A stretch of DNA of 64,000 nucleotides from the NCBI RefSeq assembly GCF_932294415.1, contig NC_065535.1:15538282-15602281 (forward strand), written 5' to 3'. This document shows positions 55,546 through 64,000 of this stretch, piece by piece. Source of the stretch: Quercus robur. Its lineage: Eukaryota; Streptophyta; Magnoliopsida; Fagales; Fagaceae. How positions within the stretch are numbered: position 1 is the first letter of the stretch; every line of letters begins with the position of its first letter. The notes below the pieces were generated by a model. The model did no database searches, had not been told where the DNA came from, and saw only the letters and a program-made list of their open reading frames with translations. A program made the position numbers and the translations under genes.

Positions 55546-58323
55546 AGAATGGCTTGAATGATAGGATAGTCATTTAGGCTGTCGGAATGTTTGATCATCC
55601 CATACTAATGGTTTGATCATTTTATGTCTAAACTTTTGTTCCCCTTTCCAAGAAAATATATCCCTGCTCCCTTGTCATTTGTTTTGCCCTTTCAGGAAAT
55701 GGATAGTTATAGATGGGAAGTTGACCTCTATTTGTACTTTTCAAATGAATTCTAATGATTTAGTGAAGGGGTATTGTCTATTGTAGAGCTTCAGCACCCT
55801 GTCCCCTTGATTTAGCATTTTATGTTAATGCGTTTTATTTCTTTTTATTTTATTAAGGTTTTGTTTCCCTCTGGCTACCATGATCATGTAATCATTTAGA
55901 CATTTTCTTTTGGTATATTTTCTTGTTTGTTTATGTTTTATGGTTTTTAAGAAATGCTTTTATTGTTGGGTGAAAATGTAACATCCAGTGGTTTGCATGA
56001 GTTGTCAGCAATGACTTGGATCTGGTTGTTACTGTGCTAGTTTTTCTGAATAAATGGATATCATGAGAGGAATGCTTACAGTTTAGGCTTGATGTTTAAG
56101 ATGCTGCTTGATTGACTTTGTGTTGATAGGTTCCTTGTGACCCTGATAAGTTCACAAGGATCCATAGAGTTGACTCTGATTCAGTTTAAATCTTGGTTTA
56201 ATGCATTTGTTTTACTAGTCCTTGCAGTTGGGTTTGATAATTTGTACTTGCTCGTATTCTGTTTTTAATTTCTTGGCAGTGTGATTTGAAATCAATGTGT
56301 TGGATGTATTTCATGTGTGTTCCGATACTGGTAATGGCCTGTTATTCTGATTATGGTTGGGTTTTCTTTGTTAGGAGAATTTTTATTCTTACTTTAGTTC
56401 TCTTGTTTCTTTCAACTGTCTAGGAGGTGATTTATACCTTCCAATTTTGGGTAAAAGTTGTACAGATAACTCAACATGGCTTGTTATCGTAAATGATAGA
56501 CTGATTTGTTGTCAAGAAGTTGGTTTTAACTGTTATCATAGCATTGTAAGGTGATGTGGGCATGTACCACTCTGGTGTAGTTTGATGGCAGGGCATTTAT
56601 TTTTGATGTTTTGCAGATATGGTGGTGAGTTTACACCATTGAGTTTTGTTTTCTTCACAACCATATCACTAACCTTGATCTGTAAAGTTACTGTCACATT
56701 GCAACTATAGAATTTGTTTGTGAAGAATCAATTGTGGACAGATGTTTATAAAAGTCAAGTGAAAATAGCTTTTTTGGTTTAAAGTGGCATTGACTTTCCA
56801 AAAAATTAAATGGTTTTCCGCTACCCACTTATAGATTTTGAGTGGGGTTCTGTTTTAACTTGTTCCCATTTTTTGCATTGTTAATATTTTCTGTACAGTT
56901 GCATTTCTGGATTTGATACCTAGAATTGCAAGAAAATCTAATTTAATTAGCATACTACGTCCTCTGTTGCTGCAATCCCCCCATTGACACTGGATTTTAT
57001 TGGTTGTTAGTTTTATGTTGGCATAAATCTGGTTTACCTTGGTATTTGTGCTCATTGCGTTTTGTTTGAAATTGTTTGTCCTAGCCTTTGAGTCAGTGGT
57101 TTATTATTTCTCTCGTCAATTTGGATCTGATTTTCTGTAATTGTTTTTTTATGTTTATTTTTCAAGGTATTGCTTGCGTTTCAATATTTAATTCTTTTGC
57201 TTTTTTGCTCAAATGTGTCATTTGGCATTTGCATTTGGAAATAGGAATTAGGCGCATTATTAAGGTGCTGCTTAATTCATATTAGGTAGAAGTATGGCTT
57301 GCTTTATGTTGTTTGTTTGAAATTTTATTGTAGTTTTGAAATATTTAGAGTGATACCTTTGTGTTGGAAGGATTTAGTTTTGATCATGCTTGGTTTGGAG
57401 GGGGATATTAGGTGTTCATTCAGGTTTTTGAGTTTGGTACAAGCTTTTGAGTTGAATACTGAATTCAAAGAATTTCTGATAGAGTTGATCATGACTCATG
57501 TCATATGGCCTTAGTCGGCTTTGAGATTGATCAGTGGATGCCATTTTGGTCAATACCGTTTGAATGTTTAATGAGGTTCATAATTGTTTGCAGGGTTTTG
57601 CTTTTATCTTCCTGCTAAGATTAGTTCAAGACTGGTAATATCGTAGCCATGGGAGTGGAGTCTGATATACCATTGGTTCTGGTGTGTTGATCTTTCATAT
57701 ATACGCACCCAAACATGTGGGTTTATTGCCTTTATGGTGTTTGTTATGATTCTGTATTTGGATTGTGTGATGATTCTGGTCACACTGGTCATTAGTGCCT
57801 ACTTGTTGAGGTGGTTTTATCAACTCTACGAACTATTCTTACCTCACAAAGAATTGCTTGGCTGCACGTACATACATGAGTCTATCTTTCTCTGACTAGG
57901 GGACTTTTTAGATATCGTTTAATTCGCTGAAAATTGAAAATAATTAAAAAAAATAAGAAAGTTACTGTTTATGTGTGAGTTAAACTCTTTTAAGTTTAAA
58001 TGCATTGTTCATGTTTCATGATTAGTGCAAGAGGTCATGGAAAAAAAAAAAAAAAAAAGCGAGAGAAATTAATTTTATCCACACGTATACTAATTTGTAC
58101 ATTGGGCTATGTAATTGGGTGGCTACCTTGAATTCCAATCTTATAACGTGCAATGGGCTATGAAAATGAACGACAAAAATGGTAATTTAATGTGCAAGGG
58201 CATAGGCATGTCACTGGTGGTTTGTGTTGTAAGCGCTTCTACGATATCTCTTGGAGATCTGTTGACATTTGTTAAACTTTTCCTTTTCGTCTCTGTTGCT
58301 ACTTACTAGGGCCAAGGTTTTCT
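55546..58323. other. 3' flank of HMGB and intergenic region
   Basis: T/G-rich on the plus strand with few repeats, unlike the transposon-dense rest of the window. The 3' UTR probably occupies the first 250-350 bases. Short frames (57088-57514) match nothing I recognise. Confidence 0.5.
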
Positions 58324-58339
58324 TGTAATTGATGTGTTT

Positions 58340-58364
58340 TTTTTTTTTTTTTTTATTTGAACCA
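58340..58364 (-). mobile_element. Tail-only retroposon insertion (25 bp)
   Basis: Minus strand: TGGTTCAAAT then A residues, between two exact 16-bp copies of TGTAATTGATGTGTTT (58324-58339 and 58365-58380). Confidence 0.75.
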
Positions 58365-58380
58365 TGTAATTGATGTGTTT

Positions 58381-59108
58381 CAGTAAAGCCTTTAGTTATT
58401 AGCCTAATGTTGTCCTATGTTTATTTTTTAATGCGAATTATTCACATTGCGTGGATTAGCTGTTATAAAGCAGACCATTTTAAGGATAACTTGTTGACTT
58501 CTGCAATTTTTTTACGAGTTGACTGCTCGAATTTGGGTGTTTGGTTTTTACTGACGCCACAATGGTTCATATCATTTGTTCCTATTTTTTTTATGGGATT
58601 TTGCTTTTGCCAAAGATTATATTCAGATTACAATTTATAAATTTCAATACTTTGTGATTCAAAGTCAAAGATGTTGCATTGCGTGGTGTGAACGCTTATG
58701 AATTGTCATCATTTAAAGATAATTTACGTTGTTGTCAATTTTAAACATTTGTAGTTAATGTTGCACCATAGATTGTAGAACTCCATGTACTATTCCAAAA
58801 GAAAGTTAACGAAGAATTATTATATGATTCAGGTCTATTTATTTTAGGTTAAAATCAGAACTTATTAATTTCCACCGCTAGTTTCATATATATATATAGA
58901 GAGAGGTAAAATTGTACAATAAAAACCAATGGGAATAAGAATCAATAAAAAACTAAGCTCGTCTAAACACACTTTGAGAACATTGTTGATGAAACGAATC
59001 AGACAAAAACTAATCAGACAAAAACTATGTAAAACCACGGGAACACATTAATTTCCAGAGCCATGGTCGCCTTTAAGTGAAATGACGCGAAGCCCTTGGT
59101 AAACCCGG
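58381..59108. other. Intergenic region
   Basis: TA tract at 58889-58900; no gene recognised. It contains the 3' flank of the coiled-coil gene, with no NB-ARC or LRR coding sequence. Confidence 0.5.
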
Positions 59109-59684
59109 TCAGTTAGCATGACCACCAGCTTTTCTTATGTACTCTCTGAACCCTATGACCTCTGTTTCTTCGTCCACAGGATAGCTAGAATTATTGTTTT
59201 GCTGATTCATTGTTAGCCCTTCATCTTGATAGCTTGATCTGTGGGAAGTTAATTGCGGAATCCTGAGAGGCTTCACCTGGTTTGATTTCTTCAACGTTTC
59301 CGCCCTGCTTTTGTCAAGCTCCTCTATCATGTTCTTGATCTTCTCTATCTTATTGCGAAGGTCTCGGTCAGCCTTCAAATTCTTGGGTACGAAAAAGTAC
59401 CTCCAAGCGAAGCCCATTCCCCTTGCATACATTCTCTGCAGGACAAATGCTTCAATGGCATCCTCCACTTTATAAACAACAGTAAGAATATCATCCACAC
59501 ACTCCTTAACACATTTGTCAAGTTCTTTTTCATCTTCAGCATCTATTAGGAAGTTCTGCATTTGTCTGACACTTATTCTGACTAGCTCTACCTCATTTAT
59601 AGCCTTGTTGAAGATGATTGATTCTTGAATGAGCAGGTCTGTGAGTTTCCGTATCACTATGGAAACAACTGCTTCCACATCCAT
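59109..59684 (-). CDS. Rx-type coiled-coil protein, truncated NLR immune receptor
   Basis: 191 residues in one exon. Residues 1-130 match the Rx_N coiled-coil domain of CC-NBS-LRR resistance proteins: four helices with the EDVID-type motif as VYKVEDAIEAFVLQRM (residues 70-85), then RYFFVPKNLKADRDLRNKIE. Residues 172-187 (EETEVIGFREYIRKAG) correspond to the linker just before NB-ARC, where full receptors read (E)xxVGFExx. A TGA follows four codons later. No P-loop, NB-ARC or LRR is found in the next kilobase. It could be a CC-only accessory protein acting with full-length receptors, or a pseudogene cut short. The frame itself is clean, which slightly favours a functional short protein. Start is the only suitable methionine at the domain's usual N-terminus (MDVEAVVS). 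Confidence 0.85.
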   Translation of the reverse strand: MDVEAVVSIVIRKLTDLLIQESIIFNKAINEVELVRISVRQMQNFLIDAEDEKELDKCVKECVDDILTVVYKVEDAIEAFVLQRMYARGMGFAWRYFFVPKNLKADRDLRNKIEKIKNMIEELDKSRAETLKKSNQVKPLRIPQLTSHRSSYQDEGLTMNQQNNNSSYPVDEETEVIGFREYIRKAGGHAN

Positions 59685-60150
59685 TGATTTTTCTCTTCTT
59701 TCTCTTCCTTTTTCTCCTTATCCCAGCCAAACCATATATTGTGCTTCCAGGAACCGCTTCATTGTTTGCACACTGGTTTGCTGAGGGGATGCGGGTCAGT
59801 GAAATTGATTAAATGCAATGAAGTAACACCATGGTAGCACCAGCTGTGTTCTAATTTTGTTTCATCCCTATGACCATGTTTAGATCGCTGGAGGAAAAGA
59901 ACAATGAAATGCTTGATTGACTTAAGACTATCGAGATTGGTAGAATGCAATTAATGCAGTATAGCTGGTTTTTTCTGTTGCACCACCTCAACCAAGGGAT
60001 CATCAATTCACAGAGAAAATTAGGTGCCGCTTTATGTATGGCAATATTTCTAGCTGCATTTCCATTTTCTTTTATGCTTTTTCGGCGTGTTTATTTTGGT
60101 TATGGATCTCTAGCTGCAATTAATCTTGGCAACAAAGGAAGCCCATTAAT
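59685..60150. other. 5' flank of the coiled-coil gene
   Basis: Pyrimidine-rich on the plus strand next to the gene (59688-59720). No other feature recognised. Confidence 0.45.
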
Positions 60151-60166
60151 ATGGTTCAATAGTGTA

Positions 60167-60187
60167 ACTTCTCAAAAAAAAAAAAAA
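60167..60187 (+). mobile_element. Tail-only retroposon insertion (21 bp)
   Basis: ACTTCTC followed by 14 A, between two exact 16-bp copies of ATGGTTCAATAGTGTA (60151-60166 and 60188-60203). Confidence 0.8.
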
Positions 60188-60203
60188 ATGGTTCAATAGT
60201 GTA

Positions 60204-60721
60204 TGAGTACAGGTGGGCCCTTGGCTTGGGGCAAGGCCGACCAATGCCTTGACCTTCATAGTTTCCTTTCTTTTATTTTTTTTCTCCCACCTCCTTTCTT
60301 CCCCAAGATTTCACTCTCAAGGTCTGAAAATTTTCATGTATTCACATTTCGGCCTGGTACGCTGGATCATGCTGGTACTCGCTAGAATTTAGGACGGAAC
60401 GGAACAAGGGACACTGGATTATCCACCGGAACATAACATAATTCAAAACCTTGCATGAAAGTGGTATAATTTTTTTTCTTTTCTAAAATAGTGTATTAAC
60501 AAATGTCATAAAGGCACATATTAACATGACCCTTGTTATAATGACCGACAACCATGCTATAATTGCCAACTAGATTCTTAATAGCTAACTTGCAACATTT
60601 TTTTTCTTTAAAATTTTTTTTAATGATAATTTGGAAACTTTATTAATCAAGTAGAAGAGTCAACAACAATGCAATTAGCCTTACAAGCATCCAAGATGAC
60701 TTTTGGGGCTTCTTGCTTGTT
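60204..60721. other. Spacer without recognised gene
   Basis: 60350-60450 contains GGACGGAACGGAAC and AATTCAAAACCTTG, resembling the right part of the MITE at 43490-43815. Otherwise nothing recognised. Confidence 0.4.
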
Positions 60722-60733
60722 ACAACATAAATG

Positions 60734-60735
<2 letters not shown>

Positions 60736-60773
<38 letters not shown>

Positions 60774-60778
60774 AGGAG
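60736..60778 (-). mobile_element. Tail-only retroposon insertion with long A tail
   Basis: Minus strand: CTCCTC then about 37 A, between ACAACATAAATGG (60722-60734) and ACAACATACTTAAATGG (60779-60795), the second copy with a 4-base insertion. Confidence 0.5.
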
Positions 60779-60795
60779 ACAACATACTTAAATGG

Positions 60796-60842
60796 CTTTT
60801 AAACCTAATAGCAAGTTTGCAGAAATGTGGGGTGCAAAATAC

Positions 60843-60873
<31 letters not shown>

Positions 60874-61229
60874 TTTTTGAGATAGGTAGTTAGTTTTTTT
60901 TTTTTTTTTTTTTAAGTGGGATTAGAATTGAACCTTTCAACTTGACCTTGAATACTTAATTAGCATATGAATATGAATGTAGTGGTGGGATAATGCTTTT
61001 TTTTTTTTTTTTTTTTTTTTTTCTTCTCTTTTGGGTGAGTATAAACTAAAAATAAATAAATGGTATCTCTACTCAAACTCTTTGTATTACATGTATTTTC
61101 TACTATTACTTACATTTAGGTTCAATAATGTGTAAAGTCATGGTAGTAAAAAGTGATAGTCCTATCATGATTGACAAGTTATAATTAGTTTTGAGATGTA
61201 TTATTGTGTGTGTCTATATACATACACAC
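60796..61229. other. Spacer with homopolymer runs
   Basis: AT tract 60843-60866 and T runs at 60867-60880, 60896-60913 and 60999-61021. No gene recognised. Confidence 0.5.
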
Positions 61230-61410
61230 ACTAAAAGATAAATGTTATGTCCACAATATTTTTGCAATACTTTCACAATAAATTCTACGTGGCAAGTTGT
61301 TATTGACATTATTGGTGGGAAAAGGAGTAATTTCAACTGTGGGTTCAAATTAAAGCTAATACTGACTTACTACTATGATTTGTTGTGAAAATATTGTAGA
61401 TGTAGCATTT
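61230..61410. mobile_element. MITE of the 17338 family
   Basis: AATGTTATGTCCACAATATTTTTGC at the left pairs with GAAAATATTGTAGATGTAGCATTTC at the right, with ACGTGGCAAGTTGTTATTGA inside. A close relative lies at 61663-61832. Confidence 0.55.
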
Positions 61411-61493
61411 CTTATATTAAAAAGGATGGAAAGAAAATAAAAACATGACCGCTAATATGGATCAACAAAAGTGCAAGGCCAACGCTATAGTAT

Positions 61494-62170
61494 AGGCAAA
61501 TGAGGTGGTTGCCTAAAGCCCCCAAGTAGAAAAAGGCCCCAAAATTTTAACTAATAGAGTTATTTCTTTCATTATAATAGTATTTATTAAGCCCAAATAT
61601 TAGCTAATAAATAAAATAATATATTTTTATCAAATGGAAAACAAGAAAAAGAGAGAGAAAGAGAAATATTATGTCCACAACATTTTTTACGATAAATCCT
61701 AAGTGGCAGGTTATTACTGATTGTTATTGGTGGGAAAAAAAAAAAAAAAGCAATTTTAGTGGTGGATTTCAATTAGAACCAGTACCAACTTAACACCTAA
61801 GATTTGTTGTGAAAATATTATGAATGTAGCACTTAAAAAAAGAAAAAGCAATACACAAAAAATTTCACAATAGTTGAGTTGACAAACTTTTATTAGTTTT
61901 CATCTAGGTCCGTCACTAACATCATATTTTTACTTACTACTATCAATCTACTATATCAACAAGTGTGGAAAGTTTTGTCAAATTTTTTGTGTCTATAGAC
62001 TTTCATAAAAAAAAAATTCTATGTGGTTAATTAGTATTTTTGCATCTAAAACAACATAATAGAGGTTAAGTAACATTTAATTTTTAAAAAAAATTCACAT
62101 TTAAATATATAAAAGGGCTCAATTTAGTTTTCGCCTAAGGCCTCCAAATGCATCAAGCCACCCATGCAGA
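61494..62170. mobile_element. Decayed DNA transposon with nested MITEs
   Basis: GGCAAATGAGGTGGTTGCC at the left and TTTCGCCTAAGGCCTCC at the right are complementary-type ends with the CCTAAAGCCCCC/GGCCTCC words of a repeated plant element. Two MITEs of the 17338 family (61663-61832 and about 61845-62000) lie inside. Confidence 0.4.
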
Positions 62171-62232
62171 AGTGTAGTAACAATAAATGCTACGTTTCAG
62201 TTTTTAGATATTATATAGATGTGATTAAACCA

Positions 62233-62400
62233 CCCAAGAGCGTAACTTAGTGGTAGGAAATCTTTGTGACCTTTTACATTGCGAGTCCAGGAGTTGTGGT
62301 TTCAAGTAGTGGCAAGCCCTACTATTGCTTGGGCAATCTCACGCTATGCATGACAAGGTTTAAGTGGGTAGGTACAATAATCACACTCTTAAGCTCCCTT
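62233..62400 (+). mobile_element. tRNA-derived SINE
   Basis: AGCGTAACTTAGTGGTAGG (A box) and, 50 bases on, GTGGTTTCAAGTAGT (degenerate B box), followed by a GC-richer body. No clear A tail. Confidence 0.5.
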
Positions 62401-63160
62401 TTCTTTCATAGAAAAATACATATAATTAGATAATTGATTGAATAACAAAGAAAACATAATGCAGTTTTAGGTTAGCTTAAATTTATTGATTTTTTATTTT
62501 TTATTTTTTTATAATAAAAGTATAGTTTTGACTTTTATAATTTTGCTGGAAGAATAGTTATAAATTAAAAACAAATGGGTCTTTTTTTTATAAGCAAAAC
62601 AAACAAATGAGTCTTTATTTACATAAGTTGTCTTAAAAAATAAGTCAACTTTTAAATTTAAACAACCTCACGTGTTTTGGAAAAAAAAAAGGAATATAAC
62701 AAAGAAAACTTTGAGAACTTAAAAATGTGACTAGTACCATATGAGACATCGTGAACGTTAATGAGAACAAATCAAATTGGTAGGAGGTTGGGTCAAATTA
62801 AATTTCTGGTCAGTAGTGGGTAGCAACCAGGCTGCAAGTCTTTCTTTTAGGTTCCATGTCTTAGGTGTGTAGTAAATTAGGTTTTTCATATTGACTTTAT
62901 TAAATTTAATGTGATTAGGTGTTTGAATGTTATTGAGGGAACTCATATACGGACTGTAATGGAATTTTCCTTTTTATTTTTAGAGTCACGTTAATGAGTG
63001 TCTTTAGGGTGATTGTTAATAAACTATATTAAGAAAGTTTTAACATTATTTTCATGACAACAAAAATAAATTGTTTTATCATTTTTCATAAAATATTTTT
63101 GAAAATAGTCTCTAAACTATTGCCCTTAAAACATTTGTTAACATTTTTTTTAATTCTTCA
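62401..63160. other. AT-rich spacer before the DUF4220 gene
   Basis: No gene or clear element recognised. Confidence 0.5.
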
Positions 63161-63306
63161 TTCTTTTATTTCCCTTTGCCGTCAGCCACTCAGCGTTTCA
63201 AACGTTTCACACTTCAAAGTTAGCACTATAGGGCCTATTTCTTACTCCACGCCAGCATTCTATCACTAAGAAATGTAGTTCAGAGATCTCAGAAGCTGAA
63301 CTAAGA

Positions 63307-64000
63307 ATGCTTCTTACAAGTAAGTCACCAACAATATAAAGAACCTTAAACCGCAAAAATTCATTCATAACTTCCTGTTAATATAAAGGAACTTCTGTTT
63401 CTTGACACTGTAGCAGTTATGTCTAATTTAAGTGTTAAAGGTTTGTTCTTTTGCTTTCAGTATTGAGCGCTTGGCTTTTTGTGGAGAAGAGGAGGCTCGT
63501 CGAGGTGTTCCCAGAAAAGGAAAGGAAACCATGGGACCTTTGGGAGCTACGAATATTGGTCCTGATCAGCCTCACCTTGCAAATATCTCAAATCGTTCTA
63601 GGCAGTCGAAGAAAGTATAATCCAAGCACTTTGCTCAGATTGTCTCTCTGGTCTGCATATCTAACTGCAGACTGGGTGGCAACTGTTGCACTAGGTGTCC
63701 TCTCCAATAACCAAAGACCTTCCTGCACTTGTGATATTGATAGCATTAGCAATACTACTAATCCTATCAATGATGAGCTCAGTGCATTTTGGGCACCATT
63801 TCTGCTGTTGCACCTTGGCGGACCAGACACAATTACTGCTTATGCTTTAGCAGACAATGAGTTGTGGATAAGGCATTTGCTTGGACTTGCTGTCCAAATG
63901 ATCGTGGCAATTTATATCACTGTCACGGCCTGGAGTCGAACTTGGCTCTCATTCCTGACCATTCCCATGCTTTTTGCTGGGGGAATAAAGTACATCGAAA
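63307..64000 (+). CDS. DUF4220 membrane protein, 5' part (runs off the window)
   Basis: Main exon starts at 63461 after GCTTTCAG and stays open to the window end. It encodes the DUF4220 N-terminal region: KPWDLWELRILVLISLTLQI (first membrane segment), SAYLTADWVATVALGVLS, then the family hallmark FWAPFLLLHLGGPDTITAYA followed by LADNELWIRHLLGL, and two further membrane segments. Upstream in frame there is a stop and no ATG, so an earlier exon is needed. ATGCTTCTTACAA at 63307-63319 followed by GTAAGT fits: its phase joins to give MLLTILSAWLFVEKRRL. That makes a 13-base first coding exon and a 141-base intron. Function of the family is unknown; such proteins usually also carry a C-terminal DUF594, which would lie to the right. 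At least 184 residues are visible. Confidence 0.88.

Overview
This is nuclear DNA of a flowering plant, most likely a woody eudicot. The reasons are spliced genes of clearly plant families (GDSL lipase of the EXL type, plant HMGB, Rx-type coiled-coil resistance protein, DUF4220), plant-type transposons in great number, AT-rich intergenic DNA and no bacterial gene organisation. I cannot name the species from sequence alone.

Only about five cellular genes are visible. At 1009-1294 (minus) lies exon 1 of a GDSL lipase gene whose other exons are absent or off the left edge. At 28181-31444 (minus) lies a complete five-exon paralogue encoding 365 residues. At 54283-55545 (plus) is a complete seven-coding-exon HMGB chromatin gene (153 residues) with an intron in its 5' leader. 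At 59109-59684 (minus) is a coiled-coil-only resistance-protein remnant that stops where NB-ARC should begin. At 63307-64000 (plus) is the start of a DUF4220 membrane-protein gene that runs off the right edge.

The rest is layered mobile DNA. 1-7200 is a paralogous block (shared with 31090-34240) carrying exon 1 of the lipase, a 664-bp tandem duplication with a LINE tail, a 1.85-kb MULE and a 0.4-kb palindrome. 7199-21212 is bounded by CACTA-like subterminal repeats and holds a complete 5.9-kb LTR retroelement (8420-14332), a 315-bp satellite array and a long TC tract. 21213-28000 has a LINE reverse-transcriptase remnant, a hAT-like element, and a second hAT-like end split by two insertions. 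34240-44200 is AT-rich and built of degenerate tandem units of about 0.85 and 0.5 kb, invaded by two solo LTRs and two long-TIR elements. 44200-49330 is a decayed Ty3/gypsy pol, itself split by a solo LTR. 49330-54000 and 55550-63300 hold SINEs, MITEs and LINE tails.

Two observations stand out. First, the LTR retroelement has intact LTRs, target duplication, primer-binding site and polypurine tract but no gag or pol; its only coding capacity is an antisense three-exon gene with its own TATA box, whose eight premature stops can each be explained by one C-to-T change. Second, at least seven tiny insertions consist of little more than a poly-A tail plus 6-10 bases, flanked by 13-16 bp direct repeats; several carry the same TTCTC-A(n) end as a LINE 3' terminus in this window, so they look like LINE insertions truncated almost to nothing.
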